Assembly (NCBI RefSeq): GCF_021432385.1
Contig: NZ_JAEACT010000002.1
Coordinates: forward strand, 1,693,501 to 1,757,500
Direction: 5' to 3'
Source: Clostridium hydrogenum
GTDB taxonomy: Bacteria > Bacillota > Clostridia > Clostridiales > Clostridiaceae
Length of the DNA: 64,000 nucleotides
The position numbers were made by a program, and so were the translations under genes. The notes beneath the pieces were generated by a model that worked only from the letters and a program-made list of their open reading frames with translations, ran no database searches and was not told where the DNA came from. This document shows, piece by piece, positions 9,921 through 18,835 of the stretch. Numbering within the stretch: the stretch's first letter is position 1; every line of letters starts with the position of its first letter.

Positions 9921-10358
9921 ATGAAGTTATCTACTAAAGGAAGATATGGTGTAAAGGCTATGGTGGATTTAGCAATTCACTGTGGAAGTGAGCCTGTTTC
10001 GATAAAGAGTATAGGGGAAAGGCAAAATATATCTGAATGTTATCTTGAACAGCTTTTTGCACCTTTAAGAAAGGCAAAGTTAATTAAAAGCATAAGAGGT
10101 GCACAAGGAGGATATGTTCTTGGAAAAGAGCCGAAAGATATACATGTATCTGATATATTAGATGTCTTAGAGGGACCTATAGAAGTGTCAAGCTGTGTTG
10201 AAGACAGTATTTGTGATAATGCGGGTTCATGCCCTACTAGACTTTTATGGGTAAAAATAAAAGAAAGTATAGATAATGTAACTAATACTATAACGCTTCA
10301 AGATATGCTAGATGATTATAATAGTATAAAAGATAATGAACAGGTAAAGACAAATTAA
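9921..10358 (+). CDS. iscR: Rrf2-family regulator IscR
   Basis: 145-residue winged-helix repressor of the Rrf2 family, beginning MKLSTKGRYG as typical. Cysteines C92, C98 and C104 occupy the same positions as the 2Fe-2S ligands of E. coli IscR, so it probably senses cluster status and controls the downstream genes. The fourth ligand of E. coli IscR, His107, is not conserved: residue 107 here is Arg. It directly precedes iscS and iscU, which supports the name over other Rrf2 members such as CymR. The ribosome site is AAGGAAGTGA just before the ATG. Confidence 0.9.
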   Translation: MKLSTKGRYGVKAMVDLAIHCGSEPVSIKSIGERQNISECYLEQLFAPLRKAKLIKSIRGAQGGYVLGKEPKDIHVSDILDVLEGPIEVSSCVEDSICDNAGSCPTRLLWVKIKESIDNVTNTITLQDMLDDYNSIKDNEQVKTN

Positions 10359-10397
10359 TTAATACAAAGCAATTTTAACAAATAAGGAGTGGAAACT

Positions 10398-11585
10398 ATG
10401 GAGAATAGAAGAATTTATATGGATTATGCAGCAACAACTTATGTAAAACCAGAAGTATTTGAGGAAATGAAGCCTTATTTTACTGAAGAATTTGGAAATC
10501 CATCATCATTATATTCTTTTTCAGATAAAACTAAGGTGGCAATAAATACTGCAAGGGAAAGAGTTGCCAAAGCAATAAATGCTGAAAAAAATGAAATTTA
10601 TTTTACATGTGGTGGTTCTGAAGCTGATAACTGGGCTCTTAAAGGAATAGCTTTTGCAAATAAGAACAAAGGAAACCATATAATAACTACTCAAATTGAA
10701 CATCATGCTATGATTAATGCTTGTAAATTTCTTGAAAAGAATGGGTTCGAAGTTACATATTTAAAGCCGGATGCTGAAGGCTTTATAAGTCCAGAAGATG
10801 TAAAAAATGCAATAACAGATAAGACTATTTTAGTATCTATAATGTTTGCAAATAATGAGGTTGGAACTATTGAGCCTATAAAGGAAATTGGTAAAATTTG
10901 CAGGGAAAGAAAGGTGCTTTTTCATACAGATGCAGTTCAAGCAGTTGGTCATGTACCTGTTGATGTAAAAGACATGAATATAGATTTACTTTCTTTAGCA
11001 GGACATAAGTTTTATGGACCTAAAGGTGTTGGCGCTTTATACATAAGAACAGGTGTAAAAATAGAAAGTTTAATTCATGGTGGCGGTCAAGAAAGATCAA
11101 AAAGAGGTAGTACAGAAAATATAGCTGGCATTGTTGGATTAGGTAAAGCAATAGAACTTTCTATATCTGAAATGAAGGAAGAATCAAACAGAGTAGCTGC
11201 GTTAAGGGATAAGCTTTTAAGTGGTATAATGGAAAAGATACCTTATACAAAACTTAATGGTCCTAAAGGAGAGAAAAGATTACCTTCAAATATTGATGTT
11301 AGTTTTATAGGTATTGAAGGAGAAACACTTCTTTTGGATCTTGATTTTGAAGGCATATTTGCATCAACAGGCAGTGCATGTGCATCTGCATCGTTAGATC
11401 CTTCGCATGTTCTTTTAGCTTTAGGTTTGCCACATGAAATAGCTCATGGCTCATTAAGGCTTACGCTTGGAGCAAAGAGCACTGAAGATGATGTGGATTA
11501 CGTATTAGAAGTTTTACCTAAGATAGTTAAAAGAAGAAGAGATATGTCACCTTTATGGGAAGATTTTATAAAAAAGCAAAAATAG
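10398..11585 (+). CDS. iscS: Cysteine desulfurase IscS/NifS
   Basis: PLP enzyme that takes sulfur from cysteine for Fe-S cluster assembly. Numbered from this start, the PLP lysine is K204 (AGHKFYGPKG) and the catalytic cysteine is C328 in STGSACASAS, a class I (IscS/NifS) active loop. 395 residues. I place the start at ATG 10398 because AAGGAG (10384-10389) is 8 bases upstream; the in-frame GTG at 10389 overlaps that ribosome site. Next in operon is iscU, after 19 bases. Confidence 0.96.
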   Translation: MENRRIYMDYAATTYVKPEVFEEMKPYFTEEFGNPSSLYSFSDKTKVAINTARERVAKAINAEKNEIYFTCGGSEADNWALKGIAFANKNKGNHIITTQIEHHAMINACKFLEKNGFEVTYLKPDAEGFISPEDVKNAITDKTILVSIMFANNEVGTIEPIKEIGKICRERKVLFHTDAVQAVGHVPVDVKDMNIDLLSLAGHKFYGPKGVGALYIRTGVKIESLIHGGGQERSKRGSTENIAGIVGLGKAIELSISEMKEESNRVAALRDKLLSGIMEKIPYTKLNGPKGEKRLPSNIDVSFIGIEGETLLLDLDFEGIFASTGSACASASLDPSHVLLALGLPHEIAHGSLRLTLGAKSTEDDVDYVLEVLPKIVKRRRDMSPLWEDFIKKQK

Positions 11586-11604
11586 TTTAGGAGGAATTAA
11601 TATT

Positions 11605-12036
11605 ATGATGTATAGCGAAAAGGTAATGGATCACTTTAGAAATCCAAGAAATGTTGGAGAAATTGAAGATGCCAATGGTATAGGAGAAGTTGGAAATCCT
11701 CAATGTGGGGACATAATGAAAATTTATATAAAAGTAGAAGACAATGTACTTAAGGACGTAAAATTTAAAACTTTTGGATGCGGTTCAGCTATTGCATCTT
11801 CTAGTATGGCGACTGAATTAATTAAAGGAAAAACTTTGGAAGAGGCTTGGGAACTAACAAATAAGGCTGTTGCCGAAGCACTTGATGGACTTCCACCTGT
11901 AAAAATGCATTGTTCCGTGCTTGCAGAGGAAGCAATACATAAGGCAATAAATGATTATAGAGTTAAACAAGGATTAGAACCTTGGGCAATGATGACACAT
12001 TCAGAAACTATACACGAGCACGTACACGGTAATTAG
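11605..12036 (+). CDS. iscU: Fe-S cluster scaffold IscU/NifU
   Basis: Scaffold on which IscS builds 2Fe-2S clusters. 143 residues, a stand-alone IscU-like domain without the longer NifU C-terminal parts. Ligand residues C34, D36 (CGD), C59 (GCGSAIASSS) and C103 (HCSVLAEEA) are all present. AGGAGG is about 10 bases before the first of two adjacent ATGs (11605 and 11608). No Fe-S carrier gene or mnmA follows; the next feature is a repeat element. Confidence 0.95.
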   Translation: MMYSEKVMDHFRNPRNVGEIEDANGIGEVGNPQCGDIMKIYIKVEDNVLKDVKFKTFGCGSAIASSSMATELIKGKTLEEAWELTNKAVAEALDGLPPVKMHCSVLAEEAIHKAINDYRVKQGLEPWAMMTHSETIHEHVHGN

Positions 12037-12060
12037 TATAATTAGCTATATTTTTAAATT

Positions 12061-12305
12061 ATTGCGAACCATTAAATTAGAGTACAAAGTACAGAGTACA
12101 GAGTACAGTGAAGGATGATTTACCTTTCGCTTTGCTTAGGTAAATCTTAAACTTAACTGTTGTCAGCTTTGCTGACAACAGTAATGACGCGATTGCGTAA
12201 GCAATCAAGGATAAGTTTTAAGTTTTTTCGTAGCGATAGCGGAGAAAAAACATCATTCACTGTACTTTGTACTCTGTACTCCGTACTCTGATTTATGGTT
12301 CGCAT
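12061..12305. repeat. Heptamer-ended hairpin element, copy E2
   Basis: Begins 24 bases after iscU. Outer inverted arms ATTGCGAACC (12061) and GGTTCGCAT (12297-12305) enclose heptamer ends (from 12079 and up to 12290). The interior has four hairpins: a TTTACC/GGTAAA stem, CTGTTGTCAGC-TTT-GCTGACAACAG, GATTGC-GTAA-GCAATC, and a TTTTTTC/GAGAAAAAA stem. TCTTAAACTTA and TAAGTTTTAAG form an inner pair that would join these into a cloverleaf. A T-run follows the right arm, as in an intrinsic terminator. It makes up most of the 338-base gap after iscU. Confidence 0.88.
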
Positions 12306-12374
12306 TTTTTGATTAGTGCAATAAACAAGTATATTATTTTCTAAAATACGCATTATAACACTAAGGTGATTTTT

Positions 12375-12887
12375 ATGATGCGAAGTAGAGATTTTATGTT
12401 TATGGATGTTTATTCTGTAGCTGGTCAAAGAATAGGAAGGGTAGAAGATATTTTATTAGATTGTAATAGAGGAGTAATTGAGGGGTTTAAAATAATTAAA
12501 GGAAAAGTATTTAATAAGACCTTGTATATCAGTAAAAAGGATACTATATGTATTAGTTCTAAAATAATAGTTAAAGAAATATATTTCCTAAACAATTTCA
12601 TAGAATTTAAAAAAATAAGGGGTAGAGAAACAGTAGATATACATGGACTTTTATTAGGGATGCTAGAGGAAATAATTTTTGATGAAATGAATTTTAAAAT
12701 TAAAGGTCTCATAATATCAAAAGGATTAATTGGAAATTTAATATCCGGGAAAAGGGTTATATTGCAAGGTAATTACATATTAGGTGAAAAGAATTTAATG
12801 TGTTTATCTAACGATGAAAAATTTAATTTTGTTAGAATGTTTCATAATATTACAATGGAAGTTGATAATGATGAAAATGATATATAA
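12375..12887 (+). CDS. PRC-barrel domain protein
   Basis: About 170 residues with two PRC-barrel-like halves: one near the N-terminus (FMFMDVYSVAGQRIGRVEDILLD) and a second (DIHGLLLGMLEEIIFDEMNFKIKGLIIS). This small beta-barrel fold occurs in RNA-processing and photosynthetic proteins; the role here is unknown. I prefer ATG 12375 (or 12378) to the upstream GTG at 12366, which lies within the ribosome site AAGGTGAT. The next gene overlaps its end by about 20 bases, so the two are translationally linked. Confidence 0.75.
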   Translation: MMRSRDFMFMDVYSVAGQRIGRVEDILLDCNRGVIEGFKIIKGKVFNKTLYISKKDTICISSKIIVKEIYFLNNFIEFKKIRGRETVDIHGLLLGMLEEIIFDEMNFKIKGLIISKGLIGNLISGKRVILQGNYILGEKNLMCLSNDEKFNFVRMFHNITMEVDNDENDI

Positions 12888-13884
12888 ATTTCTAGCTTTA
12901 ATATTAAGTCTTTTTTTGATTGTGCTTTTATTAACAAAGGTTAATGCGTTAAAGGAAATAATTTATCTTATAGTTATAGGTTTTATTGTTGCATATGTGT
13001 TAAAACCAATTCATGTATGGCTCATAGGAAGGGGAGTTAACAAAAAAATATCAGCTGTAATGCTTATTATGGCAATCATAGTAATCATAGTAGCTTTTAT
13101 ATTTTTTTTAATTCCATCTATATTAAAGGAAACTTTGAGCATAAATTTTCAAAATCCAGAGGTTAAAAATTATATAGGCAGAGTACAGCATTTTTTGAAA
13201 CCATTAATTAAGAATTCACCGGGAGATAATTTAATTATAACCGTATATGATAGGTTTAATTTGGAACTTAAAAAGCTGATTGAGAAAATTATAAATTTTG
13301 TATTAGGATTAGGGGGAAACTTTGTAAACATTGCTATTTTGCCCATAATAGCATACTATTTTTTAGCTGATTGGGATGATATAGCAAATAAGTTAGTTGT
13401 CCTTTTCCCTCTTAAATACAGAAGTATAATAAAAAGGATAAGTGCTGACGTTGATGAGGTATTGGGTAAATACACAATTAGCCAATTCCTTTTATGCATT
13501 TTAATAGGCTTGTTTACGTTTTTTACGTTGATAATTTTAAAAGTAAAATATCCACTTTTACTTTCCATAATAAATGGTTTATTTAATATAGTACCATATT
13601 TTGGGCCACTATTTGGAGCTGTTCCTGCTGTGATTGTTGCACTTTTAGAATCACCAAAGCAAGCTGTATATACTGCTGTATTCCTTTATTTAGTCCAATT
13701 AATAGAAGGTAACGTTATTTCTCCAAAGGTAACTGGTGATTCAATAAACATGCATCCGCTTGTGGTAATAATATTACTAATTGTTGGAGAAAAAATCGCT
13801 GGATTCGGGGGAATGGTTTTTGCAGTCCCAATCGGAGTTATATTAAAAGTTATATACGAAGATTTAAACTATTACTTATTCTAG
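12868..13884 (+). CDS. AI-2E family transporter (PerM/YtvI-like permease)
   Basis: Integral membrane protein of about 339 residues with multiple hydrophobic segments. The arrangement is typical of the AI-2E/PerM family: two N-terminal helices, a soluble stretch around residues 90-150, then a C-terminal helix bundle with the family motif LFNIVPYFGPLFGAVPA and later GVILKVIYEDL. Members export small solutes or act as Na+/H+ antiporters, so the substrate cannot be inferred. A long frame reaches back to 12814, but GGAAG at 12857 and the ATG cluster at 12868-12877 mark the real start. No terminator is seen before the alaS leader. Confidence 0.85.
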   Translation: MMKMIYKFLALILSLFLIVLLLTKVNALKEIIYLIVIGFIVAYVLKPIHVWLIGRGVNKKISAVMLIMAIIVIIVAFIFFLIPSILKETLSINFQNPEVKNYIGRVQHFLKPLIKNSPGDNLIITVYDRFNLELKKLIEKIINFVLGLGGNFVNIAILPIIAYYFLADWDDIANKLVVLFPLKYRSIIKRISADVDEVLGKYTISQFLLCILIGLFTFFTLIILKVKYPLLLSIINGLFNIVPYFGPLFGAVPAVIVALLESPKQAVYTAVFLYLVQLIEGNVISPKVTGDSINMHPLVVIILLIVGEKIAGFGGMVFAVPIGVILKVIYEDLNYYLF

Positions 13885-13887
13885 GCA

Positions 13888-13916
13888 TTGACAAGATATT
13901 AAAAAGTAACTATAAT
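13888..13916 (+). promoter_or_regulatory. Promoter of the alaS T-box transcript
   Basis: Perfect consensus: TTGACA at 13888-13893, TATAAT at 13911-13916, 17-base spacer. It lies directly after the stop of the permease gene and before the T-box leader. Confidence 0.88.
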
Positions 13917-13924
13917 ATACTCTA

Positions 13925-14140
13925 TATAAAAGTTAATAAGTAAAAGCGATGATAAGAATGAGTAAATTAGTTTAAATATTTAGAGAAGAAGTGGTTGGTG
14001 AAAACTTCTTATTTGGCTTATTGAAGCTGTCTTTGAGCAATTGGATTTAATTAAGAGGCACAATTGTGTAATTAGGGTGGTACCGCGGAAATATGAGCTT
14101 TCGTCCCTTATATATGGGATTGAGGCTCTTTTTATTTTTG
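13925..14140 (+). promoter_or_regulatory. T-box riboswitch upstream of alaS
   Basis: The leader carries the conserved T-box AGGGTGGTACCGCGG at 14074-14088; its TGGT would pair with the ACCA end of an uncharged tRNA. A likely specifier codon is GCT (Ala) at 14026-14028, in the expected place on the 3' side of stem I. The terminator follows: GAGC...GCTC arms over 14095-14128, then a T-run. Uncharged tRNA-Ala should favour the antiterminator and allow alaS transcription. The specifier assignment is by position and by match to the gene. Confidence 0.92.
14095..14140 (+). terminator. Terminator of the alaS T-box
   Basis: Stem of about 13 bp (GAGCTTTCGTCCC with GGGATTGAGGCTC, including wobble pairs) with loop TTATATAT, followed by TTTTTATTTTT. 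Confidence 0.88.
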
Positions 14141-14201
14141 GATGATTTTTTAATGCGTTTGAAGAGTCAAATAAAAAACTTGTTTAGAGGAGAGATAGAT
14201 A

Positions 14202-16844
14202 ATGAAATACATGGGATTGAATGAAATTAGAGAAGCATATTTGGAGTTTTTCGAAAGTAAGGGACATTTAAGATTGCCAAGTTTTTCACTAATACCAAAT
14301 AATGATAAAAGCTTGCTTTTGATAAATGCTGGTATGGCACCATTAAAGCCATATTTTACTGGACTTCAAGTTCCACCAAGAAAAAGAGTAACTACATGTC
14401 AAAAATGTGTAAGAACAGGCGATATTGAGAATATAGGTAAAACCGCAAGGCATGCAACTTTCTTTGAAATGCTTGGAAACTTTTCTTTTGGAGATTATTT
14501 TAAAGAAGAAGTTATTCCGTGGGCATGGGAATTTATAACTCAGGTTATGGAATTACCTAAAGACAGATTATACGTTACTATTTATCTTGACGATGATGAA
14601 GCTTTCAAAATATGGACTGAAAAAGCTGGAGTTGATCCAAAGAGAATATTTAGATTGGGTAAGGAAGATAACTTTTGGGAGCATGGTGCAGGACCTTGTG
14701 GACCTTGTTCTGAAATACATTTTGACCGTGAAGGCGGAAAACAAGTTGAAAGCATTGAAGAATTTGTAGAGGCACAAGATTCAGATAGGATAATTGAATT
14801 TTGGAATTTGGTATTTACTCAATTTGACAAAGATGAACAAGGAAATTATAATAAATTATCAAATCCAAACATAGATACAGGGATGGGACTTGAAAGAATG
14901 GCTACTATTATGCAGGGCACTGAAAGCATTTTTCAAGTAGATACAATGAAAAATATATTGAGCGAAGTTTCAAAAGTAGCTAATGCAAAATATGGTGAAA
15001 ATCATGAAAATGATATTTCACTTAGAATAATAGCAGATCATGTGAGAAGTGTTACATTTATGATTAGTGATGGAATATTACCATCAAATGAAGGCAGAGG
15101 GTATGTCTTGAGAAGACTTTTGAGAAGAGCTGCTAGGCATGGAAAAACATTAGGCATTGAAAACACGTTTTTATGCGATATATGCGAGATTGTAATTAGA
15201 GATTCTAAAGGAGCATATCCAGAATTAGAAGAGAAAAAAGACTATATTAAGAAGGTTATAAGACTTGAAGAAGAGAGATTTGCTCAAACCATAGATAGTG
15301 GAATGCAAATTTTAAAAGAATATATGGATGAAATGCAAGCTCAAAACAAAAACATTTTAGATGGAAGTAAAGCATTTAAGTTGTATGATACTTATGGATT
15401 CCCAATAGAACTTACAGAAGAAATACTTGAAGAAAAGGGAATGGATGTTGATAAAGAAAACTTCCATGCTGAAATGGAACTTCAGAGAAAAAGAGCTAGG
15501 GAAGCTAGAGAAGAATCAAATTACATGGGAAAAGATATAAATGCTGTAGATAAGATACCAGCAGATATAGAGACTTCCTTTGATGGATATGATTCATTAA
15601 GTATTACTTCAGAAGTTGAGTTAATAGTTAAGGAAGAAAATTTCGTAAATGAAATAACTGAAGGAGATAAAGCAGCAGTAGTTGTTCCAAAAACACCTTT
15701 CTATGCAGAAATGGGTGGCCAAATTGGAGATACTGGTAGAATAATAGCTCAAAATGGAGAAGCTAAAGTAGTTGATTGTAAGAAAAATATATCAGGTAAA
15801 GTAATTCACTTTGTAGAAGTTACCAAAGGAAGTATTGCAAAAGGTGAAAAAGTTACACTAGAAGTTGATGCTGCAAGAAGAAAAAATATAGCTAAAAACC
15901 ATACTGCAACTCATATGCTTCAAGCAGCATTAAAAAGTGTTGTTGGTGATCATGTTCATCAGTCAGGTTCATATGTTGACCAAGATAAACTTAGATTTGA
16001 CTTTACACATTTTACAGCTGTAACAGCAGATGAACTTAAAAAAGTTGAAAGAATTGTAAATGAAAAAATTATGGAAATTTATAATGTAAATACAGATGTA
16101 ATGTCATTAGAAGAAGCTAAAAAATCAGGTGCAATGGCTTTATTTGATGATAAGTATGGTGATAAAGTAAGAGTTGTTTCTGTTGGCGATTTCAGTCAAG
16201 AATTATGTGGTGGTACTCATGTTAAAAATAGCGGAGAAATTGGATTGTTTAAAATAGTATCAGAAAGTGGTGTGGCTGCAGGTATAAGGAGAATAGAGGC
16301 AGTAACAGGATCCGCTGCAATCAAATTTGTGGAAGAAAAAGAAAATCTTATAAAAACTATAGAAAATGAATTTAAATGGTCAGAAAAGGATATAATAAGT
16401 AAAATAAACCATCAATTCTCAGAACTTAAAGAAAAAGAAAAAGAAATAGCAGAATTAAAAGCAAAATTAGCTGGTGGTGCGGAAGATGATATATTAAATT
16501 CTGTAAGTGAAGTAAATGGCGTAAAATATGCCGCTGCTTTTGTAAAAGGTGTAGATGCAAATTCTTTAAGAGAGTTATGCGATAAAATTAGAAATAAAAT
16601 TGGTGAAGGTGTAGTTGTGCTAGGAAGCGACTATGATTCAAAGGTTCAACTTGTAGCAATGGCTAGTAAAGAAGTAGTTACTAAAGGAGTGCACTGTGGT
16701 AAAATAGTAAAAGAAGTAGCTAGTATCTGCGGTGGTAACGGCGGAGGAAGACCTGATATGGCTCAAGCTGGCGGAAAAGATGTTGAAAAAATAGAGAATG
16801 CCTTAAAAGAAGTAAAAAAAGTTTTGGAAAAATTAGTAAAGTAG
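14202..16844 (+). CDS. alaS: Alanyl-tRNA synthetase
   Basis: Charges tRNA-Ala. 880 residues, full length. Order: class II catalytic core (for example [21 protein letters not shown], shortened here, and [16 protein letters not shown] [12 protein letters not shown]), a tRNA-recognition helical region, the editing domain with H567-x3-H571 (HTATH) and C669-x3-H673 (CGGTH), and the C-Ala domain ending [17 protein letters not shown] is about 9 bases before the ATG. Controlled by the T-box upstream. Confidence 0.97.
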   Translation: MKYMGLNEIREAYLEFFESKGHLRLPSFSLIPNNDKSLLLINAGMAPLKPYFTGLQVPPRKRVTTCQKCVRTGDIENIGKTARHATFFEMLGNFSFGDYFKEEVIPWAWEFITQVMELPKDRLYVTIYLDDDEAFKIWTEKAGVDPKRIFRLGKEDNFWEHGAGPCGPCSEIHFDREGGKQVESIEEFVEAQDSDRIIEFWNLVFTQFDKDEQGNYNKLSNPNIDTGMGLERMATIMQGTESIFQVDTMKNILSEVSKVANAKYGENHENDISLRIIADHVRSVTFMISDGILPSNEGRGYVLRRLLRRAARHGKTLGIENTFLCDICEIVIRDSKGAYPELEEKKDYIKKVIRLEEERFAQTIDSGMQILKEYMDEMQAQNKNILDGSKAFKLYDTYGFPIELTEEILEEKGMDVDKENFHAEMELQRKRAREAREESNYMGKDINAVDKIPADIETSFDGYDSLSITSEVELIVKEENFVNEITEGDKAAVVVPKTPFYAEMGGQIGDTGRIIAQNGEAKVVDCKKNISGKVIHFVEVTKGSIAKGEKVTLEVDAARRKNIAKNHTATHMLQAALKSVVGDHVHQSGSYVDQDKLRFDFTHFTAVTADELKKVERIVNEKIMEIYNVNTDVMSLEEAKKSGAMALFDDKYGDKVRVVSVGDFSQELCGGTHVKNSGEIGLFKIVSESGVAAGIRRIEAVTGSAAIKFVEEKENLIKTIENEFKWSEKDIISKINHQFSELKEKEKEIAELKAKLAGGAEDDILNSVSEVNGVKYAAAFVKGVDANSLRELCDKIRNKIGEGVVVLGSDYDSKVQLVAMASKEVVTKGVHCGKIVKEVASICGGNGGGRPDMAQAGGKDVEKIENALKEVKKVLEKLVK

Positions 16845-16887
16845 TATACAATTAATAGAATATGATTTATAATATATATATCAAAGT

Positions 16888-16925
16888 CAGTTCAATTACT
16901 AAATTATAGATTGGTAGTTGAACTG
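16888..16925. repeat. Inverted repeat between alaS and ireB
   Basis: CAGTTCAATTACTA and TGGTAGTTGAACTG pair with two mismatches. The arms resemble one end of the family-2 palindrome (CAGTTCAACTATTAAAATT at 41290), so this may be a decayed fragment. A short GTGC/GCAC hairpin follows before the ireB ribosome site. It could also slow or end alaS transcription, though no T-run follows. Confidence 0.5.
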
Positions 16926-16982
16926 GTGCTAATGTAAATTTAAAGCACAAATCTATACTAAAATAAAGGGGTGATATGTAAA

Positions 16983-17240
16983 ATGGGGAATATTAAAGAT
17001 GATACTATAGAGTTTGACGTATTAAAAAATAAAAAGGATTTAACTAAGGCAATCTTAAGTGAAGTATATACTGCATTAAAAGAAAAAGGATATAATCCTA
17101 TTAATCAAATGGTTGGATATTTAATATCTGGCGACCCTACTTACATAACGAACTACAATGGTGCACGTGCTTTAGTTAGAAAGTTAGAGAGAGATGAGAT
17201 ACTTGAAGAGGTGTTAAAATCTTATCTTGATGTAAAATAA
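16983..17240 (+). CDS. ireB: IreB family regulatory protein (UPF0297)
   Basis: 85-residue protein matching the IreB/YrzL family throughout: [11 protein letters not shown] near the start, then [27 protein letters not shown] (given in part) and [16 protein letters not shown]. In Enterococcus, IreB is a target of the Ser/Thr kinase IreK; whether that applies here is unknown. The start is ATG 16983 with AAAGGGGTGAT upstream, not the GTG at 16971 inside that ribosome site. The ireB-ruvX-DUF1292 order is common in Firmicutes. Confidence 0.92.
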   Translation: MGNIKDDTIEFDVLKNKKDLTKAILSEVYTALKEKGYNPINQMVGYLISGDPTYITNYNGARALVRKLERDEILEEVLKSYLDVK

Positions 17241-17243
17241 ATG

Positions 17244-17264
17244 TGCCCGCTTAGGGCATTTTTA
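17244..17264 (+). terminator. Small intrinsic terminator after ireB
   Basis: TGCCC and GGGCA arms around GCTTA, followed by TTTTTATTTT. The stem is short, so read-through into ruvX is likely. Confidence 0.6.
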
Positions 17265-17304
17265 TTTTAAATTGGATAAAATATTATATATAAGGGAGCA
17301 TTTT

Positions 17305-17712
17305 ATGAGGATTCTCGGAATTGATGTTGGAGATAGAACGATAGGAATGGCTATAAGTGATCCACTTGGATTTACAGCTCAAGGAATAGGAACAATTAGA
17401 AGAAAAAATGAAGAATTTGATATTAATGAATTAAAAAAGATATGTGATGAATATAAGGTTGAAAAGATCTTATGCGGATTGCCTAAAAACATGAATGGAA
17501 CAGTAGGACCACAAAGCGAAAAAGTTTTGCAGTTTTGTGAAGTTATAAAAGAAAAATTAAATTTAGAAATAGTAATGTGGGATGAAAGACTTACTACTGT
17601 TGCAGCACATAGGGCAATGTTAGAAGCAGATATGTCAAGAGCAAAAAGAAAAAAAATTGTTGATAAAGTTGCTGCTACATATATTTTACAAGGATACTTG
17701 GATAGCCTTTAA
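17305..17712 (+). CDS. ruvX: Putative Holliday junction resolvase / pre-16S rRNA nuclease YqgF
   Basis: 135-residue RNase H-fold protein. The N-terminal motif [20 protein letters not shown] contains the first catalytic Asp, [16 protein letters not shown] is the second conserved strand and loop, and WDERLTT the third acidic motif. The family is required for 16S rRNA 5'-end maturation in E. coli and was first proposed as a junction resolvase. Start at ATG 17305, 7 bases after GGGAG; an upstream in-frame ATG at 17272 lacks a ribosome site. Confidence 0.93.
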   Translation: MRILGIDVGDRTIGMAISDPLGFTAQGIGTIRRKNEEFDINELKKICDEYKVEKILCGLPKNMNGTVGPQSEKVLQFCEVIKEKLNLEIVMWDERLTTVAAHRAMLEADMSRAKRKKIVDKVAATYILQGYLDSL

Positions 17713-17795
17713 ATATGATTTGTAAACAATTTATGAGTTTTATTAAACTTCTTTTTATACATATAGTTTATATATGAAATTTATTGCTAAATCGA

Positions 17796-17847
17796 TAATT
17801 ATTTTTGTAAAATCCTGATGATTCTACAAATTTTACAAGAATAATTA
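17796..17847. other. 18-bp hairpin upstream of the DUF1292 gene
   Basis: TAATTATTTTTGTAAAAT (17796-17813) and ATTTTACAAGAATAATTA (17830-17847) pair over 18 positions with a single T-G wobble; the loop is 16 bases. TGCTAA/GCA bases outside extend it weakly. No T-run follows the right arm, so it is not a simple forward terminator. Confidence 0.6.
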
Positions 17848-17889
17848 GCAGATTTAATTAAAAATTTGTATGGTAAATTAAAGTGAAAT

Positions 17890-17918
17890 TTGACAAAATC
17901 GTAATTCAATTTTAAAAT
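17890..17918 (+). promoter_or_regulatory. Promoter of the DUF1292-fur genes
   Basis: TTGACA at 17890-17895 and TAAAAT at 17913-17918, 17-base spacer, 26 bases upstream of the start codon. Confidence 0.7.
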
Positions 17919-17943
17919 AAATTATACTGGAGGACATAATTGT

Positions 17944-18210
17944 ATGGAAAACGATGTGAACAGCATAACTCTTCTAGATGAGGATGGAAAAGAAAATACT
18001 TTTGAAGTGGTAACTAAACTTGATATCGAGGGCAAGGAATATGTAATTGTTATTCCAGAAGATGAACAGGATGATTCTGAGGCTATAATACTTAAAATAG
18101 GAAAAGATTCCGAAGGAAATGATGTATTATCCACAGTTGAAGATGATGATGAATTCCAAATTGTTGCGGAAGCATATGAAACTTTGTTTGGGGGAGAAGA
18201 CATCGATTAA
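17944..18210 (+). CDS. DUF1292 family protein (YrzB-like)
   Basis: 88-residue very acidic protein of the DUF1292/UPF0473 family: an N-terminal ITLLDEDGKENTFEVV strand pair, then EYVIVIPED and a C-terminal EFQIVAEAYETLF. No biochemical function is established. The gene commonly sits after ruvX in Firmicutes, as here. GGAGG lies about 12 bases upstream, a little farther than usual. Confidence 0.88.
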   Translation: MENDVNSITLLDEDGKENTFEVVTKLDIEGKEYVIVIPEDEQDDSEAIILKIGKDSEGNDVLSTVEDDDEFQIVAEAYETLFGGEDID

Positions 18211-18244
18211 TTAACATGTTAAGCATGAAATGGGTGATTGTAAT

Positions 18245-18700
18245 ATGAATAAAATGTCTTCAGATGAACTAGAAAAATTAAAAAATAACCTTAAGGATAA
18301 AGGATACAAACTGACTCCTCAAAGAAGGGCAGTATTAGATATAATAATTGGTAATGAGGGAAAACATCTTACAGCAGAAGAACTGTATGATTTAGTTAAG
18401 GTGGAGTGTCCTGAAATAGGTCTAGCAACTGTATATAGAACTGTACAGTTGCTAGAAGAAATTGGCGTTATATGTACACTGGATTTAAATGATGGGTGCA
18501 ATAGATATGAACTTGTACATGACAATGAAAATCATCAACATCATCATTTAATTTGTACTAATTGTGGTAAAGTAACTGAAGTTGAAGGTGATTTGCTTGA
18601 TGCTTTAGAAGAAAAAATAGAAAAGCATTATAATTTTTTAATTAAAAACCACAGCGTTAAATTTTATGGTTTATGCAGTGAATGTAGAAAAAAGCTATAA
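18245..18700 (+). CDS. Fur-family metal/peroxide-responsive repressor
   Basis: 151-residue Fur family regulator. Winged helix at roughly 10-85 (YKLTPQRRAVLDII, ATVYRTVQLLEEIG), then the HHH cluster at 99-101 and two CxxC pairs, C104/C107 and C144/C147, which would hold the structural zinc. I cannot tell Fur, PerR and Zur apart from sequence by eye. The start is ATG 18245, 6 bases after GGGTGAT; the frame extends back to an ATG at 18230 that overlaps this ribosome site. Confidence 0.9.
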   Translation: MNKMSSDELEKLKNNLKDKGYKLTPQRRAVLDIIIGNEGKHLTAEELYDLVKVECPEIGLATVYRTVQLLEEIGVICTLDLNDGCNRYELVHDNENHQHHHLICTNCGKVTEVEGDLLDALEEKIEKHYNFLIKNHSVKFYGLCSECRKKL

Positions 18701-18741
18701 ATTTATATATTTTATTTGGTAAATTTCTAATTATGACGGGG

Positions 18742-18768
18742 GTAAAATTATATACATTAAAATTTTAC
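18742..18768. other. Short hairpin in the 5' region of rnj
   Basis: GTAAAATT (18742-18749) and AATTTTAC (18761-18768), 8 bp perfect, lie in the 135-base gap between the fur-family gene and rnj. Possible leader structure; no T-run follows. Confidence 0.35.
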
Positions 18769-18835
18769 AAAGCTAGAATAAATAGATTTACTTCAAATTA
18801 TATTTTATGATTTATGGTTGAAATAAAATATTAAA

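Noticed and set aside
12153..12428. Minus-strand open frame of 91 codons spanning copy E2
   Set aside because: It reads through the repeat's heptamers and hairpins and into the PRC-barrel gene; a similar frame over E6 (40980-41273) shares residues only because the repeat does. No ribosome site.
18734..18811. Small frame between the fur-family gene and rnj as a leader peptide
   Set aside because: No ribosome site before its ATG and no recognisable residues.
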